Of a stretch of 64,000 nucleotides of DNA, positions 48,088 through 57,227 are shown one piece after another. The first letter of the stretch is position 1; each line of letters starts with the position of its first letter. Origin of the DNA: Nakazawaea peltata. Taxonomy: Eukaryota > Ascomycota > Pichiomycetes > Alaninales > Pachysolenaceae. The DNA lies in NCBI GenBank assembly GCA_001599355.1, contig BCGQ01000010.1:428919-492918 (forward strand), written 5' to 3'. The notes under the pieces were generated by a model, which had not been told where the DNA came from, did not search any database, and saw nothing but the letters and a program-made list of their open reading frames with translations. Position numbers and translations under genes: made by a program.

Positions 48088-49257
48088 ATGTCTCACAGAA
48101 AGTACGAAGCTCCACGTCATGGTTCCCTTGGTTTCTTGCCAAGAAAGAGAGCCGCTAAGCAAAGAGGTAGATGTAAGTCCTTCCCAAAGGATGTTAAGTC
48201 TGCTCCAGTTGCTTTGACCGCCTTCTTGGGTTACAAGGCTGGTATGACCACCATTGTCCGTGACTTGGACCGTCCAGGTTCCAAGATGCACAAGAGAGAG
48301 GTTGTTGAGGCTGTCTCTGTTGTTGATACCCCTCCAGTTGTCGTTGTCGGTGTCGTTGGTTACGTCGAGACTCCAAGAGGTTTGAGATCTTTGACCACCG
48401 TTTGGGCTGAGCACTTGTCCGACGAGGTCAAGAGAAGATTCTACAAGAACTGGTACAAGTCTAAGAAGAAGGCTTTCACCAAGTACTCTGCTAAGTACGC
48501 TCAAAACGCCACTGAGGTTGAGAGAGAATTGGCCAGAATCAAGAAGTACGCTACCGTCGTCAGAGTCTTGGTCCACACTCAAATCAGAAAGACCCCATTG
48601 TCTCAAAAGAAGGCTCACTTGGCTGAAATCCAAGTCAACGGTGGTTCTATCTCCGAGAAGGTTGACTGGGCTAGAGAGCAATTCGAGAAGACCGTCTCTG
48701 TTGACCAAGTCTTCGAGCAAAACGAGATGATTGACGTCATTGCCGTTACCAAGGGTCACGGTTTCGAGGGTGTTACCCACAGATGGGGTACCAAGAAGTT
48801 GCCAAGAAAGACCCACAGAGGTTTGAGAAAGGTTGCTTGTATTGGTGCTTGGCACCCAGCCCACGTCCAATGGACTGTTGCCCGTGCTGGTCAAAGAGGT
48901 TACCACCACAGAACCTCTATCAACCACAAGGTCTACAGAGTTGGTAAGGGTGACGATGAAGCTAACGCTGCCACCGAGTTCGACAGAACTAAGAAGACTA
49001 TCACTCCAATGGGTGGTTTCGTCAGATACGGTCAAGTCAACAACGACTTCGTCATCTTGAAGGGTTCTATTCCAGGTCCAGTCAAGAGAGTCATCACCTT
49101 GAGAAAGTCCTTGTACGTTGACACCTCCAGAAGAGCTGTCGAGGAGGTCTCCTTGAAATGGATTGACACCGCCTCTAAGTTCGGTAAGGGTAGATTCCAA
49201 ACCCCAGCTGAGAAGCACGCCTTCATGGGTACCTTGAAGAAGGACTTGGAGAACTAA
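48088..49257 (+). CDS. RPL3: 60S ribosomal protein uL3
   Basis: 389 aa, starting [22 protein letters not shown] and carrying the central W-finger region ([21 protein letters not shown] and [22 protein letters not shown]). The frame is open 27 nt further upstream without an ATG. Rpl3 sits near the peptidyl transferase centre and factor-binding site. Extreme codon bias: Leu almost only TTG, Arg AGA, no in-frame CTG, so its Ala and Leu codons do not depend on the CUG assignment. No intron. Confidence 0.98.
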   Translation: MSHRKYEAPRHGSLGFLPRKRAAKQRGRCKSFPKDVKSAPVALTAFLGYKAGMTTIVRDLDRPGSKMHKREVVEAVSVVDTPPVVVVGVVGYVETPRGLRSLTTVWAEHLSDEVKRRFYKNWYKSKKKAFTKYSAKYAQNATEVERELARIKKYATVVRVLVHTQIRKTPLSQKKAHLAEIQVNGGSISEKVDWAREQFEKTVSVDQVFEQNEMIDVIAVTKGHGFEGVTHRWGTKKLPRKTHRGLRKVACIGAWHPAHVQWTVARAGQRGYHHRTSINHKVYRVGKGDDEANAATEFDRTKKTITPMGGFVRYGQVNNDFVILKGSIPGPVKRVITLRKSLYVDTSRRAVEEVSLKWIDTASKFGKGRFQTPAEKHAFMGTLKKDLEN

Positions 49258-51663
49258 GTTAGTCGTTAATCTACTAATTTAACTTTCCTAAAAAAAACTC
49301 TTTTTAAAGGTTGTATAATAAATTTAATTATCTCAATCTATAACGTCAACTGTAGATGATTTAACTAACGTCTTTGAGACTATGTAGAGCTAGTTAAGTC
49401 AAGGAAATGCCTCGCACGGATCTGTAGAGGAGTTCCGGTGAGGTCACAAACCTTAATCGAGAGTGATCCCAAACCTTAAAGTTTAATGGCCCTGGGTGAG
49501 TATAATATGCTGAGAGGCCTGGAGATGCAAGATGCAATTCCGAAATATTAAATTGGTTATTCAGAGTCAGGGGACTGAAGGAAGAGCAAGCGTCATGGTG
49601 GTCCATTAAGACGGCATCAAATAATTTGGCTGCTCCATTTGATGAGGGGAAGTAAACAAAGACTCTCAAGAAGACAATAGAAAAAAAATAAATCCGAACT
49701 GAAGCCTTATTTTTGTTCCTGTGAGCCGATAACTTAGTTGGAACGGACAATAAGTTACTCAATAGAGGATCCATTGGCAAATCTGGTTATTGTGTGGGAT
49801 GGGAGGTAGTGGAATGCAAACATGAGGAGCAACTGAGTGAGTCAGGTTGAAAGGAGATTGATACAAATTCCGCCATATGATCTTACACCATCCACAGAAA
49901 AGGCTATTTCAGCTGAGCTAAGTGGAAATACGCACAGTTGCTAAAATTGTAGTAGATAGAAGAATTTACACCTTTCGCATCTTAGGGGGTGCTAAACCGA
50001 GGAATTAAAGATAGTATGAGATAAGAGAACTGATAGGAAGAGTTAGTCCATTGCAGGAAATGCGGAAGTAGAACTTTGTGTAGTGCTAATACCATGCTGA
50101 AACGTAGTAGTTGCCATGATCGGCGGTTTTGCTGACTTATTATTAATTTTGACGTGTGTAGTTAAGATCGGCGATATGTATGGAAGGCTCTTGGAAACTG
50201 AGACTAGCTGTCTTAGAAAACTCAAGCCTTTAAAACCTCAAAAGTAGTTAAGAACTAAGAGACTGGTTCCAAATTTCAGTCTATTTCATCTTTGATATCT
50301 TATCCGGTATTAGAAGCAGAAAGTGTGGTCCCCATGCGGCAAACATTTCCCGCTCTATTATTCCTCTGATTGTTCTTCCCCAGTTCTTACGGAAATAGCC
50401 TCTTTTCTTTTTCTTAAGCGGAAAATGGATTGTTCACCGCCAATACAAAGCTGATACTGCAAAGGTTGTTTTGATAAACGGCATATAGACGGTGAGAGAT
50501 ATTGTCTGCGATAAGTGTTAAGCCTGAAGAATAGGGGAAGCTTCCGCTTCTCCAGAACTTCGACGAGCCCTCATGCAGATAACTGGAAATTTTCGCCCGG
50601 GGCTCACCTCACCTTGAAGGCTGTGAAGTTTTTCCTTAGCGATTATTATTCCGACGCAAAAGATACGAAGATGAGATGACGCAGAAGAAAGCATGTGCGT
50701 GATGGAGAGCTAAGTGGGGCGAGTGTGCGGGTGGTTGGGTGGGGGGATGCTTGAGTGGGGGATGCTTGAGTGGGGGATGCTTGAGTGAGTCAGAGTAAAG
50801 CCAAGGAATACTTGAGAATCAAATGACAGAGTGTAGGCGGAACTAGTACCGTATCATATCTAGGAAAATTATTATTAGTATGCCCGAAAAAAGTAAGCAA
50901 ATTCGGGTGCAGTTTCCGGGACAGGAAACTCTATCAGCTTTAGCCCGCGGCTGTCTATGGGGGAAAACGACTAGCCTGCAAGTAATAGTGTGGAGGTAGA
51001 ATAGTATTAGACCGCTCTGCATCATTATTCAACCTGATGCGGATGAACTCCAGATACAAACACTCAAGGTTTAATCAGTGAAATTTCTAAGAGCTTATTC
51101 TATAAGTGCTTACGTAACTAACCGAGATTCCGTGGATTTACAAATAATATCTCACTCAAGTTTAGAATCGCTAATCATTTTTTTTTTTTCATTATACGAT
51201 GTGGAAAATATTGTGAGGTCATAGAGGCGAGGTTTATGTATGGGGTGGGACTGGGGTAGTGTGCACACGTTACTCCTAATAACTACAATATCTGATCTGC
51301 ATATGTGTCATCCCATCCTCCGAAATGCTTATTCCATTTCGCAGTCTCTTCCCCCATCGAGCTTTGTTTTGTATGGTCATTCTTTTATTTTTGTGCGCAT
51401 AAAACTGGTCATACAATTAAGGTTTCTTCTTTTGCATGAATTTCTGCAGTAATTATTATTGCAGTCTCCATATTTCTTTTTTATGCACGATTTTCTTTTT
51501 GACAACAAAAGTTTGGTTGTATGGAGTGACTTCTCTTGCTTTCAACTAAGTGAGAATGGTATTTATAGATCTGATCCCCCTTGGTTGTTAAAAATGTCAC
51601 GCTCATTTAGATTCGATTGTAAACATAGAACACAATTAGAAAACACATAAACAACCGTCCAAT
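49258..51663. other. 2.4-kb gene-poor region
   Basis: Second long stretch without a convincing gene. It holds the 15-bp tandem repeat at 50742-50788, moderately GC-rich patches around 50570-50760, and a T run near 51179-51189. A 128-codon frame on the minus strand (49394-49780) has no recognisable features and is not called. Confidence 0.5.
50742..50788. repeat. 15-bp tandem repeat (GGGGGATGCTTGAGT), three units
   Basis: Three near-perfect GGGGGATGCTTGAGT units in a G-rich strand segment. Confidence 0.85.
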
Positions 51664-52557
51664 ATGAATGACAGGCTATTCTATGACGATTGCTTCATCA
51701 CCAAGTACAAAAAGTTGAAGGGGTTAGTGCACGGAACTTCATGTGACTCGATCCTTCCATTACGTTGCACAGAGAAAGCCACCCATAATGTGGATTATTT
51801 CTCTCATAAATTGACTGAGTCCCAGTTGCATCAATGTTGGAAAATTGTTCACCACAGAGGTAGCTTGAGAGACGTCAAGTGGTTGAACAAGCTGCATCAA
51901 GATGAGAACATGGTGAATAAGGTTGAAGATTTGATGTTATTGATTCCTTCAACATCGTCCAAGAGATTGGAAAATTCATCATGGAGAGCATGGCTGAAGG
52001 AAAGATTCCAGTTGAGTGAATTAGACCCTGCCGAGTTAAATTGGTTCAAAGAGAATGATATCACTTGGTTATATGGGCCATTAATTCTCAGTGAAGAGGA
52101 GGAGTTGGAGCAAAATAAAAAGCAGAAACAAAAGCAACAACCAATAAACACTAATCAGAATGGAAATCTCTGGAGGAGTTCATCTTCGGAGAGTCTTAGC
52201 TCTTTGAGCTCAAACGAGAGTCTTTCTTCGGTGGATACTGCTTCAACCTCTATCACATCGGACGACTTGGTCAACTTCCACTCGAAACCTTTGATCAAGC
52301 CTATTTTGAAAGGGGGTAATAGCATTAGCATTTTACAACAACAAAGTGTCGGGAACACTTTGTCTAACAAGATTCAGCGGAGAATGAGTTTCAGCGAAAT
52401 TTACAACAACAGCAATGATCTGAACAGGAGGAGAAAAAAGAGAGTGAGTTTCAGCAGTATCATGGAGAAGAGAGAGATCATTAACGATGAGATATTTGAC
52501 TACAACATGCAATTCATCGACAACGAGAGAGTAGGATTCGGATATTATAGCTACTAA
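51664..52557 (+). CDS. Reg1/Reg2-like regulatory subunit of protein phosphatase 1 (Glc7)
   Basis: Three features fit: the DUF1752-type block RLENSSWRAWLKE at about 101-113, as in Reg1 and Reg2; a basic PP1-docking motif KKRVSF at 258-263; and the KPILK segment before it. Reg1/Reg2 guide Glc7 to Snf1-pathway targets in glucose repression. At 297 aa it is nearer Reg2 in size. A Ser-rich acidic middle part contains many CK-type sites. The specific paralogue cannot be fixed. Confidence 0.75.
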   Translation: MNDRLFYDDCFITKYKKLKGLVHGTSCDSILPLRCTEKATHNVDYFSHKLTESQLHQCWKIVHHRGSLRDVKWLNKLHQDENMVNKVEDLMLLIPSTSSKRLENSSWRAWLKERFQLSELDPAELNWFKENDITWLYGPLILSEEEELEQNKKQKQKQQPINTNQNGNLWRSSSSESLSSLSSNESLSSVDTASTSITSDDLVNFHSKPLIKPILKGGNSISILQQQSVGNTLSNKIQRRMSFSEIYNNSNDLNRRRKKRVSFSSIMEKREIINDEIFDYNMQFIDNERVGFGYYSY

Positions 52558-53448
52558 GCTTTCCGGGTTCCGCAACTTTTCACTATTTATAACCCATTTT
52601 GCATCTTCAATTCAAAGTATACCTTTTAACTACATATGATTTTCATATTTGCTCTAACCATCAATTAATTTATGTTATTTATTCATACTCAAACTTTGTT
52701 ACCATACTCCGTAGAGATTCCTGTTCTATGTAATAGGTAAGGGAAAGTTTAACTTTATTTTTGTGTGTGTAGTTGCTATTTTGTCACGTTTGGGGTCAGG
52801 CGATCAAGGCTGAGATCCGGCAAACAAATGTAGTAAATGTAAGCGAATAGAAACAATAAAATCGATTCTGTTAGGCCCTTTCTTCTAGAATCGGTAGCAA
52901 GAACTGGGTGTGAGCTGCAGGGTTTAAATGTTTAGGCGAGGCGGGAGTGCGTTATAGTGTCAGCCGAGAGGTGACGAATGCAGAGATGACGAAAGACGAC
53001 GGGCGAGATTCATTTTCCTAAATAGTGTGGACAATCGCCGTGCCATAAATTGAGAGCGGAAAAGATGACTAGTGATGATGTCACCAGTTATGAAAACGGG
53101 CTTCAGGAAAAGGGGGTCAGGAAAAAAATAATTTGATTTGAGCTATGAAATCGGTGACACGAATTCTCGGGTTTCCGGTAGATTGATCCAGTAGCCTTCT
53201 AAGTTTCTTCTATTATCCGTTCACTGTAAGCTTTACGGTGTGATTGCCCATTCTCCGCTCGTCTGTTTACCGAACTTTAAACTAAAACAAGTTGCTACCC
53301 CTCAGAAGCGAAAAAAAGCTGCACGCACAGTCGTAATGTATGGGGCAGAAAGGCGTCGGTGACCCAATCGGTGACACAAGGTGGCTCACAGCAAGAGAGC
53401 AAACAGGCGGATTTAGGCTACGGCGCGTACAAAAGCTAAAAGTATAAA
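52558..53448. other. Intergenic region, Reg-like gene to SLD7
   Basis: 3' flanks of two convergent genes with no gene seen. About 52970-53010 has GACGA-rich short repeats. Confidence 0.5.
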
Positions 53449-54372
53449 CTACACTAAAATATCCATCAAGCGTATGACGACATCCCTGAGATGATCTAAT
53501 TTGACACATATGTCATCTTTGTTAGCAAGTTCTTTTCTAAATGCAAAGTATGTCGACTTGAGCACATGATGAACTATAGTCTGATACTCTTTGTTGTTAT
53601 TTTGGTTGATGTTTCGGAGGCGCATTTCGGCGTTGATCAAATTCAATGAATTTTTCTTGAACAGATCAGCGTCTTCGATGAGATTTTTCATATGATGCAG
53701 TTTTGATGATGGAGGAACAGAGGTACTTGAGAGAACCGAGTTAGATCGCACGAGGTTAGTACTAAACGATCCTGTCACTATGAACGGATTTGTCAGTTTT
53801 CGCTCTGCAAATCTATTCAAAATATCATTTTTATCATCCACATCTGTTGTTATCTCCAAAAAGTAAGCACCGGTGTCAATGGTAGTATCAACGGACTTAG
53901 TGAGATCCGATTTTTCAACTAATTTTTTGATAAAATAGTCATTCATTTGTAATGGTACAGCTTTGACTTTCATTTCTTCATCCACCACCACCATCAAATA
54001 AAAATCATCATCATCGACTGAATCGCCCTTCAATTTCTGATCCTTCGATGAGTACCCCTTTGTATGGTATCCCTTGATCAATAAGCCTACATCTCTTGTA
54101 TACACCAATCGCACTACCAGTTTGAAAAATTCTAAAGCACAATCATCTCTAGTGCAAACGTCAAATGGTCGTCCCAAATAATACCATGTAGGCATTCTAC
54201 TTGTCTGTACAAATGACACGGTTCTAAACGCGTCAAACGAGTCAAAAAAGCGGCTCAGCAGTTGGAGCTGTTTGGGCACCACATCCCCATATTCATATAA
54301 CTCGACACCACCGATTCTCCCTACTCCCAATTTTTCAATCCCATTCTCCAAACTAATACTCCCAATGTACAT
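53449..54372 (-). CDS. SLD7: Replication initiation factor Sld7
   Basis: 307 aa. The order of motifs matches Sld7: an N-terminal beta domain with SLENGIEKLGVGRIGGVELY and MPTWYYLGRP, a variable middle, and a helical C-terminal domain with NAEMRLRNINQNNN-KEYQ, TYFAFRKEL and a final helix DHLRDVVIRLMDIL, as in the Sld3-binding and dimerising part of S. cerevisiae Sld7. Sld7 stabilises Sld3 and aids origin firing. Identity is low overall, so confidence is moderate. Confidence 0.7.
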   Translation of the reverse strand: MYIGSISLENGIEKLGVGRIGGVELYEYGDVVPKQLQLLSRFFDSFDAFRTVSFVQTSRMPTWYYLGRPFDVCTRDDCALEFFKLVVRLVYTRDVGLLIKGYHTKGYSSKDQKLKGDSVDDDDFYLMVVVDEEMKVKAVPLQMNDYFIKKLVEKSDLTKSVDTTIDTGAYFLEITTDVDDKNDILNRFAERKLTNPFIVTGSFSTNLVRSNSVLSSTSVPPSSKLHHMKNLIEDADLFKKNSLNLINAEMRLRNINQNNNKEYQTIVHHVLKSTYFAFRKELANKDDICVKLDHLRDVVIRLMDILV

Positions 54373-54676
54373 TCTCCCCTCCTGTTCAACTCATCATCAC
54401 CTCAACCATGGCCAAATCCTCCCTCTAAACTTGTAGCCTGCGCTTTCATAAAAGTCGTGTACTCTGACCCAAAACCATCTGCCCGCACAAAAAGAAACGA
54501 GTGTGAAGAGCTGTTAAAAGAGCGAAAAAGGAGGGAGCCAAGTTGGACATCGGAAGAGAAGGCGAGAGTTTTGATACAGGTGGCGGAGCGACTTTTAGTT
54601 GGAAAGTTGCAAAGTTTAGATATTATACCGATTATTAGAGCGTGAGATTTGATTATTGGGGTGGAAATTTGATAAG
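54373..54676. other. Short SLD7-CKA2 interval with a possible broken or frameshifted small frame
   Basis: An ATG at 54408 opens only six codons, then the +1 frame stays open to TGA at 54643-54645 (about 72 codons, including RNECEELLKERKRREPSW). The join would be at CTC-TAA-A. Possible explanations are chance, decay, or a +1 shift; the minus strand is also open over the same stretch, which favours chance. Confidence 0.25.
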
Positions 54677-55675
54677 ATGTCGACACCACAACCTTCTTCG
54701 CATGTCTACTCGATATCGAGGGTGTATGCTAATGCTAATGAGATTAGGCCGAAAGAGTATTGGGACTACGAGAACTCTACACTTGAATGGGGGAACATTT
54801 CTAACTATGAGATTGTTTCTAAGATCGGTAGAGGTAAATATTCGGAGGTATTCACCGGTGTGAATGTCTTGAACAACAAGGAATGTGTCATCAAAGTATT
54901 GAAACCGGTCAAATTGAAGAAGATTTATAGAGAGATCAAGATTTTAAAGAATTTAACAGGAGGTCCAAATATCGTAAAGTTATATGATTTAATCCAGGAC
55001 CAAAACTCCAAGATTCCAGCTTTGATTTTCGAGAAAGTCAACAATGTTGACTTCAGAGTCTTGTATCCTAAGTTCACTTTGGAAGATATTCAGATTTACT
55101 TCACACAGTTATTAGTCCTGTTGGATTATTCTCACTCTATGGGTATTATTCACAGAGATGTCAAGCCTCAGAATATCATGATTGATCCTAAACAGAAGAA
55201 ATTGCGTTTAATTGATTGGGGATTAGCCGAATTTTACCATCCTGGTACCGATTTCAACGTCAGAGTCGCTTCTAGATATCATAAAGGTCCAGAATTACTC
55301 ACAAACTTGAAGCAATACGATTACTCATTAGATTTGTGGAGTGTGGGTGCCATGATTGCTCTGATTGTCTTTAAGAAAGAACCTTTCTTCAGAGGAGACT
55401 CGAATAACGACCAATTAGTTAAGATCGCCAAAGTTTTAGGTACTGACGACTTATTTAAAGTATTGAGAAAATACGGTATCACCTTAAGTTCCGAGTACGA
55501 TGATATCTTGGGTGAATATCCAAGAAAGCCATGGGCAATGTTCATCAATGACAACAACAGGGCATTGTCTTCTAACCCTCAAGCCATAGATTTGATCGAC
55601 AAGTTGTTGAGATATGATCACCAGGAGAGATTGACTGCCAAGGAGGCCATGGATCATCCATTCTTCAAAGCATAA
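54677..55675 (+). CDS. CKA2: Protein kinase CK2 catalytic subunit
   Basis: 332 aa. It has the glycine loop [10 protein letters not shown], the [18 protein letters not shown] basic stretch, [11 protein letters not shown] and the ELLTNL...[11 protein letters not shown] block, and ends [19 protein letters not shown] as in Cka2. The ATG at 54677 gives the family-like N-terminus; the frame reaches 54656 without ATG. Codon 148 is CTG at the Ala of QLLIALDY, and codon 229 is CTG at the second Ala of CMLAAIVF, both invariant or nearly so in CK2. CK2 phosphorylates a vast set of nuclear and cytosolic proteins; its regulatory subunit genes are not in the window. Confidence 0.97.
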   Translation: MSTPQPSSHVYSISRVYANANEIRPKEYWDYENSTLEWGNISNYEIVSKIGRGKYSEVFTGVNVLNNKECVIKVLKPVKLKKIYREIKILKNLTGGPNIVKLYDLIQDQNSKIPALIFEKVNNVDFRVLYPKFTLEDIQIYFTQLLVLLDYSHSMGIIHRDVKPQNIMIDPKQKKLRLIDWGLAEFYHPGTDFNVRVASRYHKGPELLTNLKQYDYSLDLWSVGAMIALIVFKKEPFFRGDSNNDQLVKIAKVLGTDDLFKVLRKYGITLSSEYDDILGEYPRKPWAMFINDNNRALSSNPQAIDLIDKLLRYDHQERLTAKEAMDHPFFKA

Positions 55676-55888
55676 GTATTCTATAATATAATATAGCAGT
55701 TCAGAGAGAATAAGTCGTGTAATTTATTACAATTTTGTAGAGGTCAGATGGTGTATTTCCTAAAGAGGTACATTCCCATTCAGGAAATTAAATTCTTCAG
55801 AGGGGTAATTAAATTTTAGTGCTATTTTATGAGAAGAGCTGTAAAGGGGCTGATAAGTTGAGATCAAAGCGAAGCATTAGAGTGAAGG

Positions 55889-57073
55889 ATGGTGGATCCA
55901 AATGGATATGACATCAATGGTGATGGGACTGGGAGTCATATTGATCACACTTCCCTTCAATATGTGGCGATTCAGGACCATTTGACATGTCCTGTTTGCC
56001 AACTCCCCTTTATGAATCCTTATACAACGAGCTGTGGGCACACATTCTGCTATCTATGCATTCAGGAGAGCTTGAAAATGACCGGGATGAAATGTCCATT
56101 GGATAGAACACATCTTGAAGAGAATATGGTTTTCCCGGCTCCTATAATAGTGAAGAATTTAGTCGATGAGATGCCTGTGAAGTGCCTTAACATCTCTAGA
56201 GGATGCGAATGGGTTGGACCGCGGTGGGAAATCGGTAGTCATGTGGACCTGGAATGTCTTTTTACAAGAGTTGAATGTGCTTATTGTGGAGAATTGACCG
56301 AAAAGAGATACATAGATGATGAGTGTGTGCATACAGAAGTGGATTGTGAAGAATGTGGGGAAACAATAATGAGATTTGAGAAGCTCAAACATAAGGAGGA
56401 AGAATGTGCTGTAGAATGTAATGGATGTATGCTAATGTTTAAAAGGAAAGAATACGATTCTCACGAAGCTTATTGCGAGAAAATTTATATGAAATGTGAG
56501 CTGTCAATGTTTGGGTGTGAGTGGAGAGGGACACGGGATGTTTTCGAGACAGTACATAAGAATAGCTGTCCAATATTGAGTCTTTCCAACTATTTAAAAG
56601 CTCAAGACATGCAATTAAAGGAACTCCGACAAGAAAATAAGATTCTTGATAAGAAAATCTCCCAAATCTTGGACTCGGTAGTACAAGTTCAAGTAAAGAA
56701 TCTAGGATTTGGATCATCATTATACGACGAGGTCAGTTCAAATTCTACAACTTCGACTACCAGTGGAGGTCTTGATGCCACGGGAGTTCCCTCATCTAAT
56801 GCATTTGATTCAGTCAGAACAGAAATAGGAAAGTTGCAGGCAACAATCCTCAATTCTACTCAAGGAATAGTACAAAACCTTATGAGTGACAACTGGAGAC
56901 TCCGTGAAGAGTTGAATATCCAACGCCAATCGATTACCAGTCTTCGTCAACAATTGCATTTCCTTTTCATGGATCGTAAAAGACTGTATTACGGAATTGG
57001 TGGACCTCCCTCCGATTTCTCCAGTGATGAAGATCTTGGCTCATCATCTGCTGCCCCAGGCATCAAGCTCTGA
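55889..57073 (+). CDS. RING and TRAF-type zinc-finger protein, putative E3 ligase
   Basis: 394 aa. A RING at 34-71 (CPVCQLPFMNPYTTSCGH...CPLDR) is followed by TRAF-type zinc modules (CLNISRGCEW, VECAYCGE, VDCEECGE, CNGCMLMF), a coiled coil around 235-265 (LKELRQENKILDKKI), a Ser/Thr-rich linker and a second coiled coil (NWRLREELNIQRQSI). The architecture resembles fungal TRAF-like RING ligases; no direct S. cerevisiae counterpart comes to mind. Ubiquitin ligase activity is inferred from the RING. Confidence 0.8.
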   Translation: MVDPNGYDINGDGTGSHIDHTSLQYVAIQDHLTCPVCQLPFMNPYTTSCGHTFCYLCIQESLKMTGMKCPLDRTHLEENMVFPAPIIVKNLVDEMPVKCLNISRGCEWVGPRWEIGSHVDLECLFTRVECAYCGELTEKRYIDDECVHTEVDCEECGETIMRFEKLKHKEEECAVECNGCMLMFKRKEYDSHEAYCEKIYMKCELSMFGCEWRGTRDVFETVHKNSCPILSLSNYLKAQDMQLKELRQENKILDKKISQILDSVVQVQVKNLGFGSSLYDEVSSNSTTSTTSGGLDATGVPSSNAFDSVRTEIGKLQATILNSTQGIVQNLMSDNWRLREELNIQRQSITSLRQQLHFLFMDRKRLYYGIGGPPSDFSSDEDLGSSSAAPGIKL

Positions 57074-57227
57074 TTATTTAAGGTTGTACTAGACGCATAG
57101 TCTTAATTTTTTTTCTAAACTTTAATAGTGACGCGAATTTTATTTTTTATTTTTTTGAAGTAAAAACAGTAAACAAGCGATGAAGCTGGGCTTTAGGTAA
57201 AGGTTTAACGATAGTATAGCGACATCG

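Noticed and set aside
48076-49218. 380-codon frame antisense to RPL3
   Set aside because: It comes from the extreme codon bias of RPL3, has Ser/Leu/Thr-rich meaningless sequence and no homology.
49394-49780. 128-codon minus-strand frame in the 2.4-kb gap
   Set aside because: No domain, signal, or codon bias; likely chance in a long non-coding stretch.
54402-54689. 95-codon minus-strand frame between SLD7 and CKA2
   Set aside because: Overlaps the CKA2 start and has no recognisable features.
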